Shown here piece by piece: positions 23,330 to 39,046 of a stretch of 64,000 nt of DNA; position 1 is the first letter of the stretch, and every line of letters starts with the position of its first letter. The notes under the pieces are model-generated. The model ran no database searches. It was not told the origin of the DNA and was given only the letters and a program-made list of their open reading frames with translations. The DNA is from Adiantum capillus-veneris (lineage: Eukaryota; Streptophyta; Polypodiopsida; Polypodiales; Pteridaceae). The DNA is taken from NCBI GenBank assembly GCA_014529385.2, contig CM043958.1, positions 76,935,669-76,999,668 on the forward strand, in the 5' to 3' direction. The position numbers and the translations under genes were made by a program.

Positions 23330-24235
23330 TTATTGAGAAAGATTGGCAACCAATAGGAAAGAGCCCAATTTCAACTGAATGGCTTTGAGATCTTACTAGT
23401 CTACAGGGTGATGAAAGCGTTTGATAAGGTGGTGATGCCAATTTGTGAATCCAACTTTGAATGGGACGCTTGGAGATGGCCTGGAAGTAGCCTCTTTTGG
23501 AAACCACATTCTAAAGGCATTTACCATGCATCAATGCACGAGGCTAGTTGGTGTAGCCCCCTCAACAAATTATGGAAGAGGCACTAGACTGAAAAACTGT
23601 GGGAGGGAGTCATGGAGAACATCTGGAAGCCAAGGTGGCCTCAATATTTTTGTGGAAAGTGATGTGGGGTGCTTTGCCGACGGGCGTGAAGTTACAAGAA
23701 AGAGGAATCGGGTCCGATCGTTGCTCGGGGTGACAAATAGCTAGTGAAGACCTATCCCACCTTTTCATAATATGCCAGGCAATCAATGGCATGGCTGGAA
23801 AAAATATACAAGTGGATTCAAAGGACATGGAAAATTAAGTACTTCAAGAATGATATGCTCTTTGGTAGTAACAGGTTGGGAAGTCCTGCTCTTCTTGTCT
23901 GCACTCAAATAATCAGGTACTATTTCTTTCACCATATTTGGCAAGCAAGGAACCGTCATGTGTTTTAGGGGGATCTGGCTGTGGAAAGCTTTGGTGAAAT
24001 AATACAAGAGAGCAGTGTGACGATCCACATGATCGGAGGCAAACAAGCCTCAGAGGACTGGTCTAGAACAATACATGACATCTTGTAATAAGTAAAGCCT
24101 AGGAGTAGTTGTGGTCTCTATGTTAAGCAGAAAACTTGTAGTCCTTTGATCCTCAAGGCTCGGTCCGAGCTCAAGGTTGGTGTATATTTCTGATGTTCTT
24201 AATACTATCCACTCAAAATTGTGAGTTTTGCAAAA
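23330..24235 (+). pseudogene. L1-like LINE, 3' end (RT C-terminal zinc-binding region and tail)
   Basis: Broken plus-strand frames encode the C-terminal region typical of plant L1-like LINEs: WDAWRWPGSSLFWKPHSKG, then ENIWKPRWPQ, then FLWKVMWGALPTGVKLQERG (the zf-RVT pattern), SEDLSHLFIICQAI, and IRYYFFHHIWQARNRHVF. The 3' untranslated part ends near 24225 with ATTGTGAGTTTTGCAAAATAAAATAAAATG, an A-rich LINE tail. The same region recurs at 62020-62600. Stops and frameshifts show it is dead, and the 5' end is missing, as usual for LINEs truncated during target-primed insertion. Confidence 0.75.
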
Positions 24236-24452
24236 TAAAATAAAATGACATGCTATTCCTAAATGTTTGGACCAGATTTGACATTAAGAAACTCATAAAA
24301 ATCAATATCATCCTCAATGCTTGATGGAAGGATTGCATTAGCACTTTTTGATAGTTGTGACAAAGTTGGAGGTTGAATCTGGTCATTAGCTCTGATATTA
24401 TAGAATACTCCCAATTTTGTAGAGAGGTCATCTCATTATTTCAAAACTCTTT

Positions 24453-24453
<1 letters not shown>

Positions 24454-24531
<78 letters not shown>

Positions 24532-24535
24532 ACAT
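24454..24535. repeat. (CT)n(CA)n microsatellite
   Basis: About 26 CT units followed by about 14 CA units. Confidence 0.95.
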
Positions 24536-24952
24536 GCACGTTCTTTTAAACAAGTTTGGACTAATATCAATAATATACAAGATACAACCACCGTAAAATA
24601 AACGAAGCCATGTAAGGAGGCTAAAAACAATTGTGAAAGACCTCAAACTGCTGAAGTGAAATTGCCCCAAATGGAAACAACTATGAGCAGAATGAAGGAT
24701 CTGAGTATGAAAGTAAGGGTAGAACAAAATTGAAGAACCATACCCACAATGAAATGTATGTTGTAGATGATTGCAGATATGGTAAGTAGTCCAATGTGCC
24801 CAAAACTGCATCCTAGTGAGAACTACACATCATGTGGTAGTGCTGGCTCACTTGGCTAGAAATCCAAAAAAAATGTTGCAAAATTGATGTGTGGATGCAC
24901 CAAAAAGGTTCCATCAACACAAAACACCAAACCGGCAACAAGCACTCAATTC

Positions 24953-25612
<660 letters not shown>

Positions 25613-25670
25613 GATTTTAGATTAGTTTGCATAGTAATTTTCTACCAAAATAGGTTTGTGCACTTCTTAT

Positions 25671-26147
25671 AACTTATTGTCAATTCACTGCAAAGTTTCA
25701 AATTTCTCCTTGAGATAGAGACAATAGTGTTGGTCTTTATCGGTCTCATTCTAAAGATCTTAGATCACTCTCTCTGCACTTCACAAATGAGAAACAATAT
25801 GCATTAGTAGTAAACACATGAGGGTGCCCCGGATACAAACAGGTTACCACGAAGCACTCATTTTCCACACACATACACAAACTTATTTTTGTTTTGGTAA
25901 CACTCATCTTATAACTTATTGCTATGGTCCACAATTCACCGCAAATGTTCAAATTTCTCCTTGAGATAGAGACCCATAGTGTTGGTCTTTATTGGTCTCA
26001 TTCTAAATATCTTAGATCACTCTCTACTGAGAAACAATAAGCATTAGTAGTAAACACATGATGGTACCCTGGATGCAAACATTAAACAACGAAGCACTCA
26101 GATTTCACACACATACACAAACTTATTTTTGTTTTGGTAACACTCAG
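25671..26147 (+). repeat. Tandem duplication, unit about 240 bp, two copies
   Basis: Units at about 25671-25910 and 25911-26147 share TTCAAATTTCTCCTTGAGATAGAGAC, GTGTTGGTCTTTAT, GCATTAGTAGTAAACACATGA and CACACACATACACAAACTTATTTTTG with several differences. Confidence 0.85.
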
Positions 26148-26582
26148 TGTTTATTGCTCGGTCATAATTTGGGAATTTGCATGTTGTTCGATAGTTGAGG
26201 GTCTCATAATTCTCCCTGGAGATTGAGGCAAAGAGAGCAACAATGATTATACACTTGCCCACTATGACTACCAATTGAGTTCAAGAGCATTGTGAATGCT
26301 TGCACAATGTATTGCTATATGAGGTTAGAGGATACATTAATTATTGTAAAATTATTTTTCTCCTTTAGAATATGGACAAACAAACATTTAATGGTGCAAA
26401 GCTCCACGCATTTTGACGCTATAAATTCCTGTGGAAGAAAAGTAAAGAAACATCAACTCTTACGTTTCAAAAGCAATATACATATAGAAAATTTATTGAA
26501 ATTCTAACACTCATCCGTCAATGGAAAATGTTACCATCTTGCATCAATGGGTTACACCATCTAGCCAGAACAAAAATTTAAG

Positions 26583-27870
26583 TTAACACTAGTTCTATAG
26601 TTGGACACTTTAGTGTCCTGTTTCCTTGGATGTTGTTGGAATTATTTCACATATATGGAAGATAGTTCTTGGTGTGTGGTTTCTATTGTAGCTAGCTTAC
26701 TAGGTGAAAATATTCTCAAATTTTCTTTATATCAAAATAATTATTATTTTAAGATATTCAATTGATCTCTTACATCAAAAGTTTTAGTGTTGTTTTGTCA
26801 AATATCTCATAATTTAGTTATAAGTTCTAGAAGATTTAAGTTGTACCATGTTTCTGAAGTCTATATAATACCTATTAATGCTCTAGAATAGGTAATCAAG
26901 TGAAAAGGCTTATTTTTTATTTTCTTTATTAGCTACAAACAGAAATGTGCATTTTCAAAAATGATGAAAAAGGGACAAATTTTGACCTTTCAAAGCCCTT
27001 TCTAAGAAAATAGTCTTGTTTGAGTGGATGTATTTGATTGAAATTGATTCTACTGGTCAAAACCAAGAAAGTAAAAAAATTTTGGCCCTCCAATCTCATG
27101 TATATCTCATAGATTCCTCGTCATTTTTTTTTTCAATGCATCGTACCTTCCAAATTACAAATTCTCATTCTAGTACATGTAAGTGAGGTCTTAGAGGTCC
27201 CATTTGTTTCTATATCAAGTAACTATATATATCACATTGATATGTACAAAAGATTCCAAGAGTATGACCAATTCTAGAGCTCATGTGTTGAATTTTAAAA
27301 GGATGAAATCTGTAATATGCATTGTTTTGCTAATGGGAGATGATCTATTTCTACTAGCACATAGAAACATGAACCTTTGTATATTAAGCATTGTGTAGAT
27401 ACATCACATGCATAAACTGCATTATACAACCTAAAATTACACACTTAACCATTTCTATATTGCTTACCATCGAGTTCAAAACAATGGCTAATTAGACCTG
27501 ATGACTTTTGATAATTTAATTTTTCCCTACAATATTTCATGTGAGCAAGAAACATGTCAAAAATTGTTTGTTAGGCATAGATAAACATGTTAGAATTTTC
27601 TACCACTTCCTAGCATTTTTTTTCCAGTGTATGCAGTCATATGTTTTATAACATTGAGTATGGTTTTGCGCATGTACTCTTGGTTACTGTAATTGTACAT
27701 CAATTTAGGCTCCAAATTACAAGGACTTATTTTTTACACATAGTGACTATCATAATTTCAATCCTCAAAAGGATTTCTTCAAATACTTCTCTCATTTCCT
27801 ACAGAATTTAATCTAAAACTACCAAAAAAAGACACTTAAGTGTCATGTTTTGGTACCAAACTAGTGTTAA
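26583..27870. mobile_element. Short AT-rich element with terminal inverted repeats (MITE-like)
   Basis: The left end TTAACACTAGTT (26583-26594) is mirrored by the right end AACTAGTGTTAA (ending 27870). The mirror is perfect over the outer 12 bases apart from a run-length difference just inside. Both ends also carry a palindromic GACACTT(T/A)AGTGTC block just inside. The flanks read AAG on both sides, a possible 3-bp target duplication; alternatively TTAA is the target site and the ends start CACTAG. The interior is AT-rich with no long frame, so it would need a transposase from elsewhere. Confidence 0.5.
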
Positions 27871-27911
27871 AAGGGTTTTTCATCTTAGCAAATATCCCTC
27901 AATCACACACT

Positions 27912-29955
<2,044 letters not shown>

Positions 29956-30342
29956 CCCTCATTGCACATTGCGTGTTGTTTGGATTCAAGCACATGTGGA
30001 GTTACAAATCCTAGATCAACATAGGCTGAGAATTCATCAACGATATAGGCCAAGGGGACAGATTATTGCAGAGGAAATAAGTTTTTTTGGGTGTATATCC
30101 TTCCTCGAAAGATATACACTCTAATGGACATGAATGCTCTCCTTTTTGAGATTTCTTTCCACAATGACATCACAAAATTCAAGTCACAGTGCTACACTCA
30201 CGTGGTTCATCAATCAGGTTTGGAAGAATTTCCTTCATAATTTTGTATATGTCATTATGCAATGAGACATTCCATAATAATTGGAGTTGCTTTAAATAGA
30301 AATTGTAAAGTACTCAAGTAAGATGTTTTAATTACAAAAACC

Positions 30343-30960
30343 CTCAGTTTCCAACACACACACACACACTTCTTTTGGTAAAACTAATTGTTTCTTTCTT
30401 GGTCATGACCTGGGAGTTTGCCGGATGTTCAATATCTAAGAGTCTCATAATTTTGCCTGGAGATTGAGGCAAAGAGAGCAACAAGGATTACATGCAAGGA
30501 CACACTTGCCCACTATGATGAGCAATTGAGCTGCAAAATAATTTTTGAATGCTCGTGAAGTGTATTACTATGAGGCTAGAGAAGGACACATAAATTATTG
30601 TGAAAGCAACCAAACCATCTCTAAACAAAATACATTTACTTATTGGTAGATAAAGGGTACTATGAAAATTTGAAAAAAACATCTTACTAGAATGAGGTTT
30701 TTTTGAAGAGAGTGTGCATCACAATTGCAAGGCCTTGATTGTCTACATTCCTATAATGATGTAAATTCTTCCTGGAAGAAATTATATATATATTCATGAA
30801 ACAAAGTTTCTCATTATAAGTGAATTGTACAACAAAAGCAATTGGAATTGATGACAACAACATGGATATGTAATGAGAACCTACTCACTCATGAAGCATT
30901 AAGATATATAATAGCTTCAGGCAATAAGCGGCCTGGTAGGGAAAATATGCAAGTGGATCC
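30343..30960 (+). repeat. Dispersed direct repeat, copy 2
   Basis: Counterpart of 25052-25612. Just after it, AATATGCAAGTGGATCCAAAGGACATGG resembles the LINE stretch near 23807-23832, so this copy may include a small LINE-derived piece. A short plus-strand frame (30842-31057) spans the end; I do not recognise it. Confidence 0.8.
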
Positions 30961-31640
30961 AAAGGACATGGCAAATCTTTTTGTGATGCATGGTCGTGTG
31001 TGCGAGCATCAAAAAATTTTGCGATCAAAATCATTTGCGCTTTTCATCTCGAGATAGCCCTCTCAGTTTTGATGTTCCAAGGGTTTGGTGGTTCGATGTG
31101 TGAATGGCTTCAAACAGTCCACGTCTTGTCAATTTGTTTACTTCCTGTTATGTGAGTAGCATGAGCAAGAAGGGAATCTTGCTAATTAATTAATGTGTTA
31201 TGAGAAAGTAGAGCAACTAGGTGTGCTCAATCTTTTTTCATTTGTATATTAAAGCAAATCAGTGAAGATGCCTTTGGCTTGGGAGAACCATGGGTGACGG
31301 CCCTACTATACTTTTTAAAAAGAATTCATGGAATTCATTAAGAGGAATTTCAAAATATGTCGGCTATGCGGGTTTGATAGTTCTTCTATCTCTTCAACGC
31401 ACAACTAATCTTGCTTGGTGGGCCTTGCTATATAACATCTATAGAATACAATAGGACATATGCAAATTGACATTTAACATCGTGCACTGAAGGAAACAGA
31501 AGCATGACTAATTTGGCAATGGCGACACTGTGTGAAAGGCATATATACATTTGAGAAATGCTATCTTTTTTTTGAGAGGAGACATAATTTAGTGCTTCAA
31601 TCAATAGAGATTTTAGGGATGATTGGAAAGCTATTAATTT
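30960..31640. other. No gene seen
   Basis: Unassigned sequence with short frames only. Confidence 0.5.
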
Positions 31641-32045
31641 TTTAATTATTATGAGAGGATACAAAGTTGTTTTAAAAATGAAATAATGGAGATTGATATG
31701 AGTATTTTAATAATGAAAAAATCAATGTACTTGATGTGAAGTTTGCAAATGTATTTTGGGCACAATAACTAAGGAAAGAGAGAAAAATTGGTATTGTGTT
31801 TTTTTTTTTAATGAAAGGATACAAACATTTTAAATGTGAAATAATAGAGATTGATATGAGTATTTTAATGAACCAGACTTTTTAAATGTGAACTAATAGA
31901 GATTGATATGAGTATTTTAATGAACCAGACTTTTTAAATGTGAACTATTAGAGATTGATATGAGTATTTTAATAATGAATGGACCAATCTACTTGATAGG
32001 AATATTGTAAATGGTTTTTAAGCACAATAATTGAGGAAAAAGAGA
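31640..32045 (+). repeat. Nested tandem repeats (52-bp unit inside a larger duplication)
   Basis: The phrase GAGATTGATATGAGTATTTTAA occurs four times, at about 31689, 31847, 31899 and 31951. The last three are spaced by 52 bases. Flanking pieces (GAGGATACAAA..., GCACAATAA(C/T)T(A/G)AGGAAA) show that 31640-31790 and 31800-32045 are themselves duplicates. Confidence 0.85.
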
Positions 32046-32076
32046 GAAACAGGATGTTGTGTTAGCAGACAGAACA

Positions 32077-33345
32077 TCAGCTTTCATCAAGACGTATACG
32101 ACAATGGCAAGGAGAAGTTAGATCTTTCTTTTTTGTTTCAAGAACATGTATATTTCTTGCAGTGCGGGGGACGAGCTCGCAGAACATTATATCCAATGGA
32201 ACTTGTACTACTATGTCTGTTTTTTCTAGTATACGTGCTACATGTAAACTTTTTGGAGACAGAAAGTATGTCAAAAATAAAATTTTCATCGAATGGCTGG
32301 TAGCAAAGAATGTCGGATCGCATTTTTGCAGGTGGTTGTTGAGTGTGCTCTGCCTTTTGTCTTTGAAATTGTTTGTGATACCTCTGTACTTTCGTCCATT
32401 TTGGCGGCATGTGATGGAGTAGACGGTGTATTCAATATCCATTGTTTTTTGCTCGGTTGATTGTCATGCTCGAGCAACAGAACTTGAGTCTTGTTGTGCT
32501 GTTCTACGTAGCGAAAGCAGGAAAAATGGAAACAAGATCAGTGCAAGATTGCATGCTAGAACTTGAGAATATTAGACTATATATTCGAATGAGATATTTG
32601 TTGAATTTTTTTTAAGGTGGTGTGACCTATGGGTGGGTTGTCGATGTTGATGAAAGCGTATGGATCAGAACTTTCAAATCGTGCTTTGTAAACATCCTTG
32701 TTGTGTTGCCATGTCAGCTTTTGCTCTATAATTGATGGTGGCTTGTCATTGCACTGTCTCTTGAAGCTTGCCAAGATCTCGCTTGCGTCATTGTTCATTG
32801 TACCTAACAGGTCCTTGAGTGCACATCGTAGCCATAGTGCAACATCTCAAGAATGTAGGGCTTTATTGGTGTCTTCATTTGAAGCAAACGATTACTGTCC
32901 TTGACTGTCATGAGATCCTCGAGCATGTCAATTTCTATAGTTAGTTTGTAAACGATCTCTTTCATTAGACCTAGAAAAAAAGAGTATTAGAAGGGATAAG
33001 CAAAGGTTTTTTTTCTTGTAAAAAAGCATGTTTACTATTTATTGTAGATAGCAAAGCAATGAAAAGAAGAAAAGAAGATAAAACTACACTCATGTGTATG
33101 TGTGTATAGAACTAACCTGTTGCTCTTTTGAGACCCATGCTCTTATTTTGTTTTAGCTGTTTTACGGATCTCTCTATTAACAATCGTAACTCTGCATAGT
33201 TTGCAAAACCCTTGATGTAAGCGTTCAGGCGGCAACCTGCCACGTTAAGTAGGTGCATTTACTTCTCTGTTGAATATTGACGTTGTTTGAGGTGGGGATT
33301 TTTCTTCAAGGCAATGTTTTGCTTGAAAAGGGTAACAAGTCTCTG
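32077..33345 (-). pseudogene. Hypothetical protein, exon-like fragments, function unknown
   Basis: Minus-strand coding-like blocks lie at about 33290-33125 (CRLNAYIKGFANYAELRLLI, ending before a GTTAG donor-like site), 32965-32830 (KEIVYKLTIEIDMLEDLMTV) and 32798-32577 (DASEILASFKRQCNDKPPSI and YAFINIDNPPIGHTT). A frame at 32442-32077 may also belong. They lie downstream of, and on the same strand as, the Helitron helicase, so they may be a captured gene or an accessory Helitron gene. No family recognised. Confidence 0.3.
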
Positions 33346-33840
33346 CAAGGTTATATAAATGTGATTAGTATGTGCATTTGTGTGCATTGAAGAAACATAA
33401 TGTGATATGTTTTATAGAGTAGTATACCTTTGAATTGTTCATTTTGTTATGTTGGTTATCTACGTTGCCTGCAATGGTGACATGATTAGATTTTATACCG
33501 AAAAAACCAATAGTAGAATAGTGCAAAACCGCTGAGAAAGTGGACATGAGAATTGAGACGAAATTAGAGCACAAGACAATAATATAAAGAGTGGAGTGTA
33601 AGTTAACAACAATTCCAAAAGATCAGCATAGAGAAAGAACTCTTGAGATATAAGTTATATATTTATAGAGTATTTGTTGCACAAATGCTGCAAAATAAAG
33701 TCATATGAAAATTTTGTGAACTATTGGAATACATGATCAAGTGGCTACAAAAACTTTCCTAATGAATTTCGTGTATAATATGAAGTGGAACATGTCAAAA
33801 TATAGCAGGAGTTGGTAGATTGAGAATTCAAAGATTTTGA
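33346..33840. other. No gene seen
   Basis: AT-rich stretch between the unrecognised minus-strand exons and the helicase end. Only short frames. Confidence 0.5.
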
Positions 33841-33844
33841 CGAT

Positions 33845-34935
33845 CTGTTATTCGCGAAATGCAAGCCTCGGTGCAAATGCATCTCTGAAGATAAGAAGAA
33901 CTTTGCTAGAAATTGTTGCACCCTGTGCCTTGTGTCCAATCATGGCATATGCAAGTGTCTAGGGGAATGTGGATTTGTGAAACCATGGGCTATTGACTGA
34001 AGTTCATTTATGCTTTGTTCGCAAAGTGCCATCTTTTTCCCGGTACAATGAATGAGAACAACGATACATATAAGTTGACCTTCGGTGTTATGTGTTATGG
34101 CGTCAACAGTGCATGTTGCACCATTTGCTGCATGGATTGTTAAGTCAATGTTTTTAGCGCTCATGCAACGAGCCCCAATTGCGATCGAATCCAGCTCGTT
34201 GAACTTAGGGTCTAGGAGCCATTGCTGAAGTACATTTATGTTACCCACGTTCATCTTCATGTCAACTTTTGTAATGTCAGTTTGATTGTACAAATTATTC
34301 AAGGCAAGGTTTTTATAGTGTTGGACGTCTGATCTATGAGTGAAAATTATTGTAGTGAAGTTGTTGATGCAGTCATGCACATGTGTTTCATCTATAATGC
34401 ATGCACCCAAGGTACAATTGATCTCACTTATGGTTGGTTTTCTTTCACTAATAATGGTCAAGAATTGAAGAAGTTGTACTGCTTGTTAAGTTGACAATTT
34501 GTCTTACAATAAGGTCAAAAGTGGTTCGTGTTAACATAGATAGCTCGTCTATGATTATAATATCTACCTCTTTTATGTCCAAATATCTCTCATCGGTCTC
34601 GTGAATAGAGAGGGGATATTGATTCCTTGTTTGTATCTTGAATTGATAATGGACTGTAGATGCAATGCTGTTAAGTCTTGTTGTTGCGGCTCCGGTGGAT
34701 GCAGTAAGTATGATGCTCATGTTTCGTCTGACGTACTCATAGATCAAATATCTGATAAGATGTGTTTTCCGCTCCCCAATGTGCCCATGACAACATGCAA
34801 GCCATTCGTGGCACTCAACAATTTGTTTTATATATTCAATTGTTCCGTTGTGAGTTCTAAGTCATTGACATAAGCGAACTCCTTTAATATGGCCAGTGAC
34901 TTTACTCGATGATGGTCCATGTTTGGGTCATTATC
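33845..34935 (-). pseudogene. Helitron helicase domain (PIF1-like), decayed
   Basis: On the minus strand a P-loop reads VVMGTLGSGKHI (about 34800-34765). It is followed by ILTASTGAATTRLNSIASTV (motif Ia region), DIIIIDELSMLTRTTFDLIV (Walker B, DE), an IIDETHVHD region, GARCMSAKNIDL with NGATCTVDAI (the GxRVMLxxN pattern of Helitron helicases), and finally AYAMIGHKAQGATI near 33940-33900. In order these are the SF1 PIF1/Helitron helicase motifs, whose protein unwinds DNA during rolling-circle transposition. Frameshifts occur after the P-loop and before the last motif. The motif III segment (GDxxQLP) is deleted in this copy, between about 34510 and 34450, though it is present in the second copy at 36733-36921. 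Confidence 0.88.
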
Positions 34936-34959
34936 TGTTGAAGATGTCATTGTTTCATT

Positions 34960-36460
34960 TTATCTTTGCAATGCAGTTTTCTGAAGTATCATATGGACAA
35001 GCTGATCAATTTGTTCAGTGACTAGCATATTTCTTTTTGTGTACTCTGTAATGTACATCTCCAAGTCCTCGTTGCTTTGGATCAGATCCCTTGTCTGACA
35101 CTCTACAAAGTAAGAGCCCGTTGTATTATCAGGGAATAGAAGCTCAATCTCTCTTTGAAAGCATACATGATGTAGCAAGATGTTATAGAAGAATACCTCT
35201 GTGTGGTGTCCTGGATGGTATTCGGTGAACCTGACCAATCTTTTATGATGTTTGATGGCATTGCCATAGTTATCCACCAAAGGTGTAGATTGTGCACTTG
35301 CCGACGTTTTTTGACAATGTGGTTTTTGTGGCACTCAAAGAATGTCAAGGTTTCAAGGGTGTTGGTCTAGCACAATACAAATCAATAGGGTGCATCACAA
35401 CATTGTGTGAGTTGGACATGATATGTTGTCTGAGTTCTGGAGGCAATGAATCTATATAGAACACAGTGTTGCTTTTTGTTATGATTAGAATATGTAAGCA
35501 GTTCAATGCAACTTCTGCAGCAGAAATTTGCTTGGTTAAAAGAGCAGCAGCTATCAGTTGTAGTTTAATCTTGTCGAGTCCTTCCAAACCCAATTTTGTG
35601 GCTGCTTCTACACATATGTTCAATGGTCCAATATCTTCAGTCTTCATTGTGTACTTGAGCAGATAGTACGATAAAGATGAATTTGTGACACGTTGGACAT
35701 TCATATAAGTGTCCCAAAGTAGAACAACGGCTGCATGGTAAGGAACCACATTTCAATCATTGTGAGCTGGTCGATAGTACATCCACTTCAAGGAATGGAG
35801 ATCTAGAGATGGATAAGGGTTTCGTTGAATGTCATATGGAAATCCGTACTTGCATTTGCCATTGTGGCTGTGCACGCAACATGCATCGTATATGCATTTG
35901 TTTCTTGAGGACGAGCTCGCGAAATGTGCTTGCATGCATTTCATTAGCAAGTGCAATAGGGATATGAGCAGAAATCTCTGGTGCTGTTTGCTCAATGTCG
36001 TTCTCATCCACCCATAGGATGACATGGGTATGAAGAGATCCTCTATTTTGGATCTCAAATCATACAAGGTGGTGATGAATTCGACCTAGGATCTGGATTC
36101 CTTGCAAGATATAGCGATTCATGAACTGTTTTAATCGATTGTGAAAGAGCAATGCGCATTCAACTAGGTATTGTGTTGAATGTTCGAGCTATCCTCTCGA
36201 TTGTACGGATCTCATTCCATTTTGTGGCGGTCACTTCATCAGCTGTGAATGTAATGAATATGTTTGGCAAACCCAGTGCATCAACCATGGTGATCAAGTC
36301 TTTTAATGAACATCTATGCCAGGATGGATTGCCAGCAATTGTCGCTAGGAGGTTGAAGTGAAATATGTTCCTTATGGCTTCCTTGTCGTTTGCATTCTTG
36401 TGTGCTCTTTTGAACTTGTTGATACCTCTCTGTAGAACGATAGTTGTTGTACTGTTTGCA
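34960..36460 (-). pseudogene. Helitron Rep (HUH nuclease) and linker, decayed
   Basis: On the minus strand, in order: LLATIAGNPSWHRCSLKDLI and LGLPNIFITFTADEVTATKW (Helitron-like N domain, about 36360-36220); RGSLHTHVILWVDENDIE, whose HTH is the HxH metal-binding motif of the HUH nuclease (about 36045-35990); KCKYGFPYDIQRNPYP (about 35875-35825); VVPYHAAVVLLWDTYMNVQR and YYLLKYTMK, the region holding the catalytic tyrosines (about 35750-35650); then LLTKQISAAEVALNCL and a linker ending near 34960. The Rep nicks and joins DNA in rolling-circle transposition. Several frameshifts and stops break it. It continues into the helicase, as in an intact RepHel. Helitron ends (5' TC, 3' hairpin-CTRR) were not identified. 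Confidence 0.88.
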
Positions 36461-36465
36461 ATTAG

Positions 36466-37159
36466 AACTTAGGGTCTAGGAGCCACTACTCAAGGACAAT
36501 TATGTTATCCATGTTTGCCTTCATTTCAACTTTTGTAATGTCAGTTTGATTGTACAACTTATTCAAGGTACAGTTGTTATAGTGTTAGACATCTGATCTG
36601 TGAGTATAAATTATCGTAGTAGAGTTGTTGATGTATTCATGGACATACCCTTCTTCTATAATACATGTAAACCCAAGGTACAATTGATCTCATGTACAGC
36701 TGGTTTTATTTCAAGAATAAAATAGTCAAGAACTAAAGCAATTCAAGGTCCTTTGTATGTCTTACAGAGCATGACATCTTGTAGAAAGTTGTGTGTAGCC
36801 AGTGGACGGAGCTTGTGATATGGCATGTGTTACAAAGCTCCCATGCGTTACTACAAACTCGGGGTAGCTGGGCAAGATCACCGAGCAAGAGAATACACTT
36901 GTTGTTGAAGGGATCTGCCAATGTACTACACGTTACATTATATTTTTTCTTACAATAAGGTCAAAAATCATTTGGGTTAACATGGATAGCTCGTCTAGAA
37001 TTATAATATCTACCTCTTTTATGTCCAAATATCTCTCATTTGTCTCATGAATAGAGAGGGGATACTGTTGATTTGTGCTTGGTATCTTGAACTGGTAATG
37101 GAATGTAGATGCGGCGGCATACCTCACATTTATAGCGATAAACGAGGTCAACAAACAAA

Positions 37160-37160
<1 letters not shown>
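36466..37160 (-). pseudogene. Second Helitron helicase fragment, tandem to the first
   Basis: Minus-strand frames repeat the middle of the helicase: IHETNERYLDIKEVDIIILD with ELSMLTQMIFDLIV (about 37080-36960), then CILLLGDLAQLPRVCSNAWE (motif III, 36900-36840) and SVRHTKDLELL. The DNA from 36470 to 36640 matches 34200-34400 closely. This is a separate copy whose sequence ends at about 36466, where the Rep start of the first copy begins. It retains the motif III region that the first copy lost. Confidence 0.85.
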
Positions 37161-38353
<1,193 letters not shown>

Positions 38354-38354
38354 T

Positions 38355-39040
38355 GTAAGTTGCTTAGGTCATCAATTATGTCTTCTTGCCTCCTTGATGA
38401 CTAACTCGCGTTATGTATCGTGCTTCCTAACTGCACATGACAATGGGTAACTTGAGGTTGTTGTCCCTACAACGGAAGGCACCATATTCAATCCGCTCAT
38501 CAATAATCCAAATGCGCATCTGATGAATTACTATTACGTAAAGACCTATTGATGCCTTTGACAATGATCTCACTTTCAAGAGCAATGGATTTGTTTTCTG
38601 CATTGAGCGTCCACTTAGTTTCCAATTATTTGCACTAGTTATTAAGCCTCATTTTTTGTCACATGCAAATAACTAAGTCTGCTTAGTACAACTATGTATG
38701 CCATGGACAACTATGCCAATTTTGGCATAGTTGCAAAACGTGAACGTGAATGATTTTAATGCACGATTGCCAAGCAGAGCTACTCCAGCTTTGCCTCACA
38801 AGCGCTAGATTGCAGATTCCATCGCACGCTCGCCACATAGGGCATGTAAGAACATGCAGCTTTATGATTGTGCATAGGTGTCATTAAATTCTACCGGGTC
38901 ACTAACGAGTCGTTGCCCTGCAACCTCTAGCTGTCAGTGCTACGGGTATCGGCAACTCTCTTGACCACGCCCTTATATGCTAAGCCAGTAAGAGATGCAA
39001 AGAAAGCTGACTTATCTCTACAAGAAAACCGAGATAAGAT
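38355..39040. other. No gene seen
   Basis: Unassigned; no domain or RNA gene recognised. Confidence 0.5.
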
Positions 39041-39046
39041 GCAGCA

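Noticed and set aside
26583-27870. A firm piggyBac assignment from TTAA flanks
   Set aside because: The outer TIR may include TTAA itself with an AAG duplication outside, and no CCC-type piggyBac ends or transposase are present.
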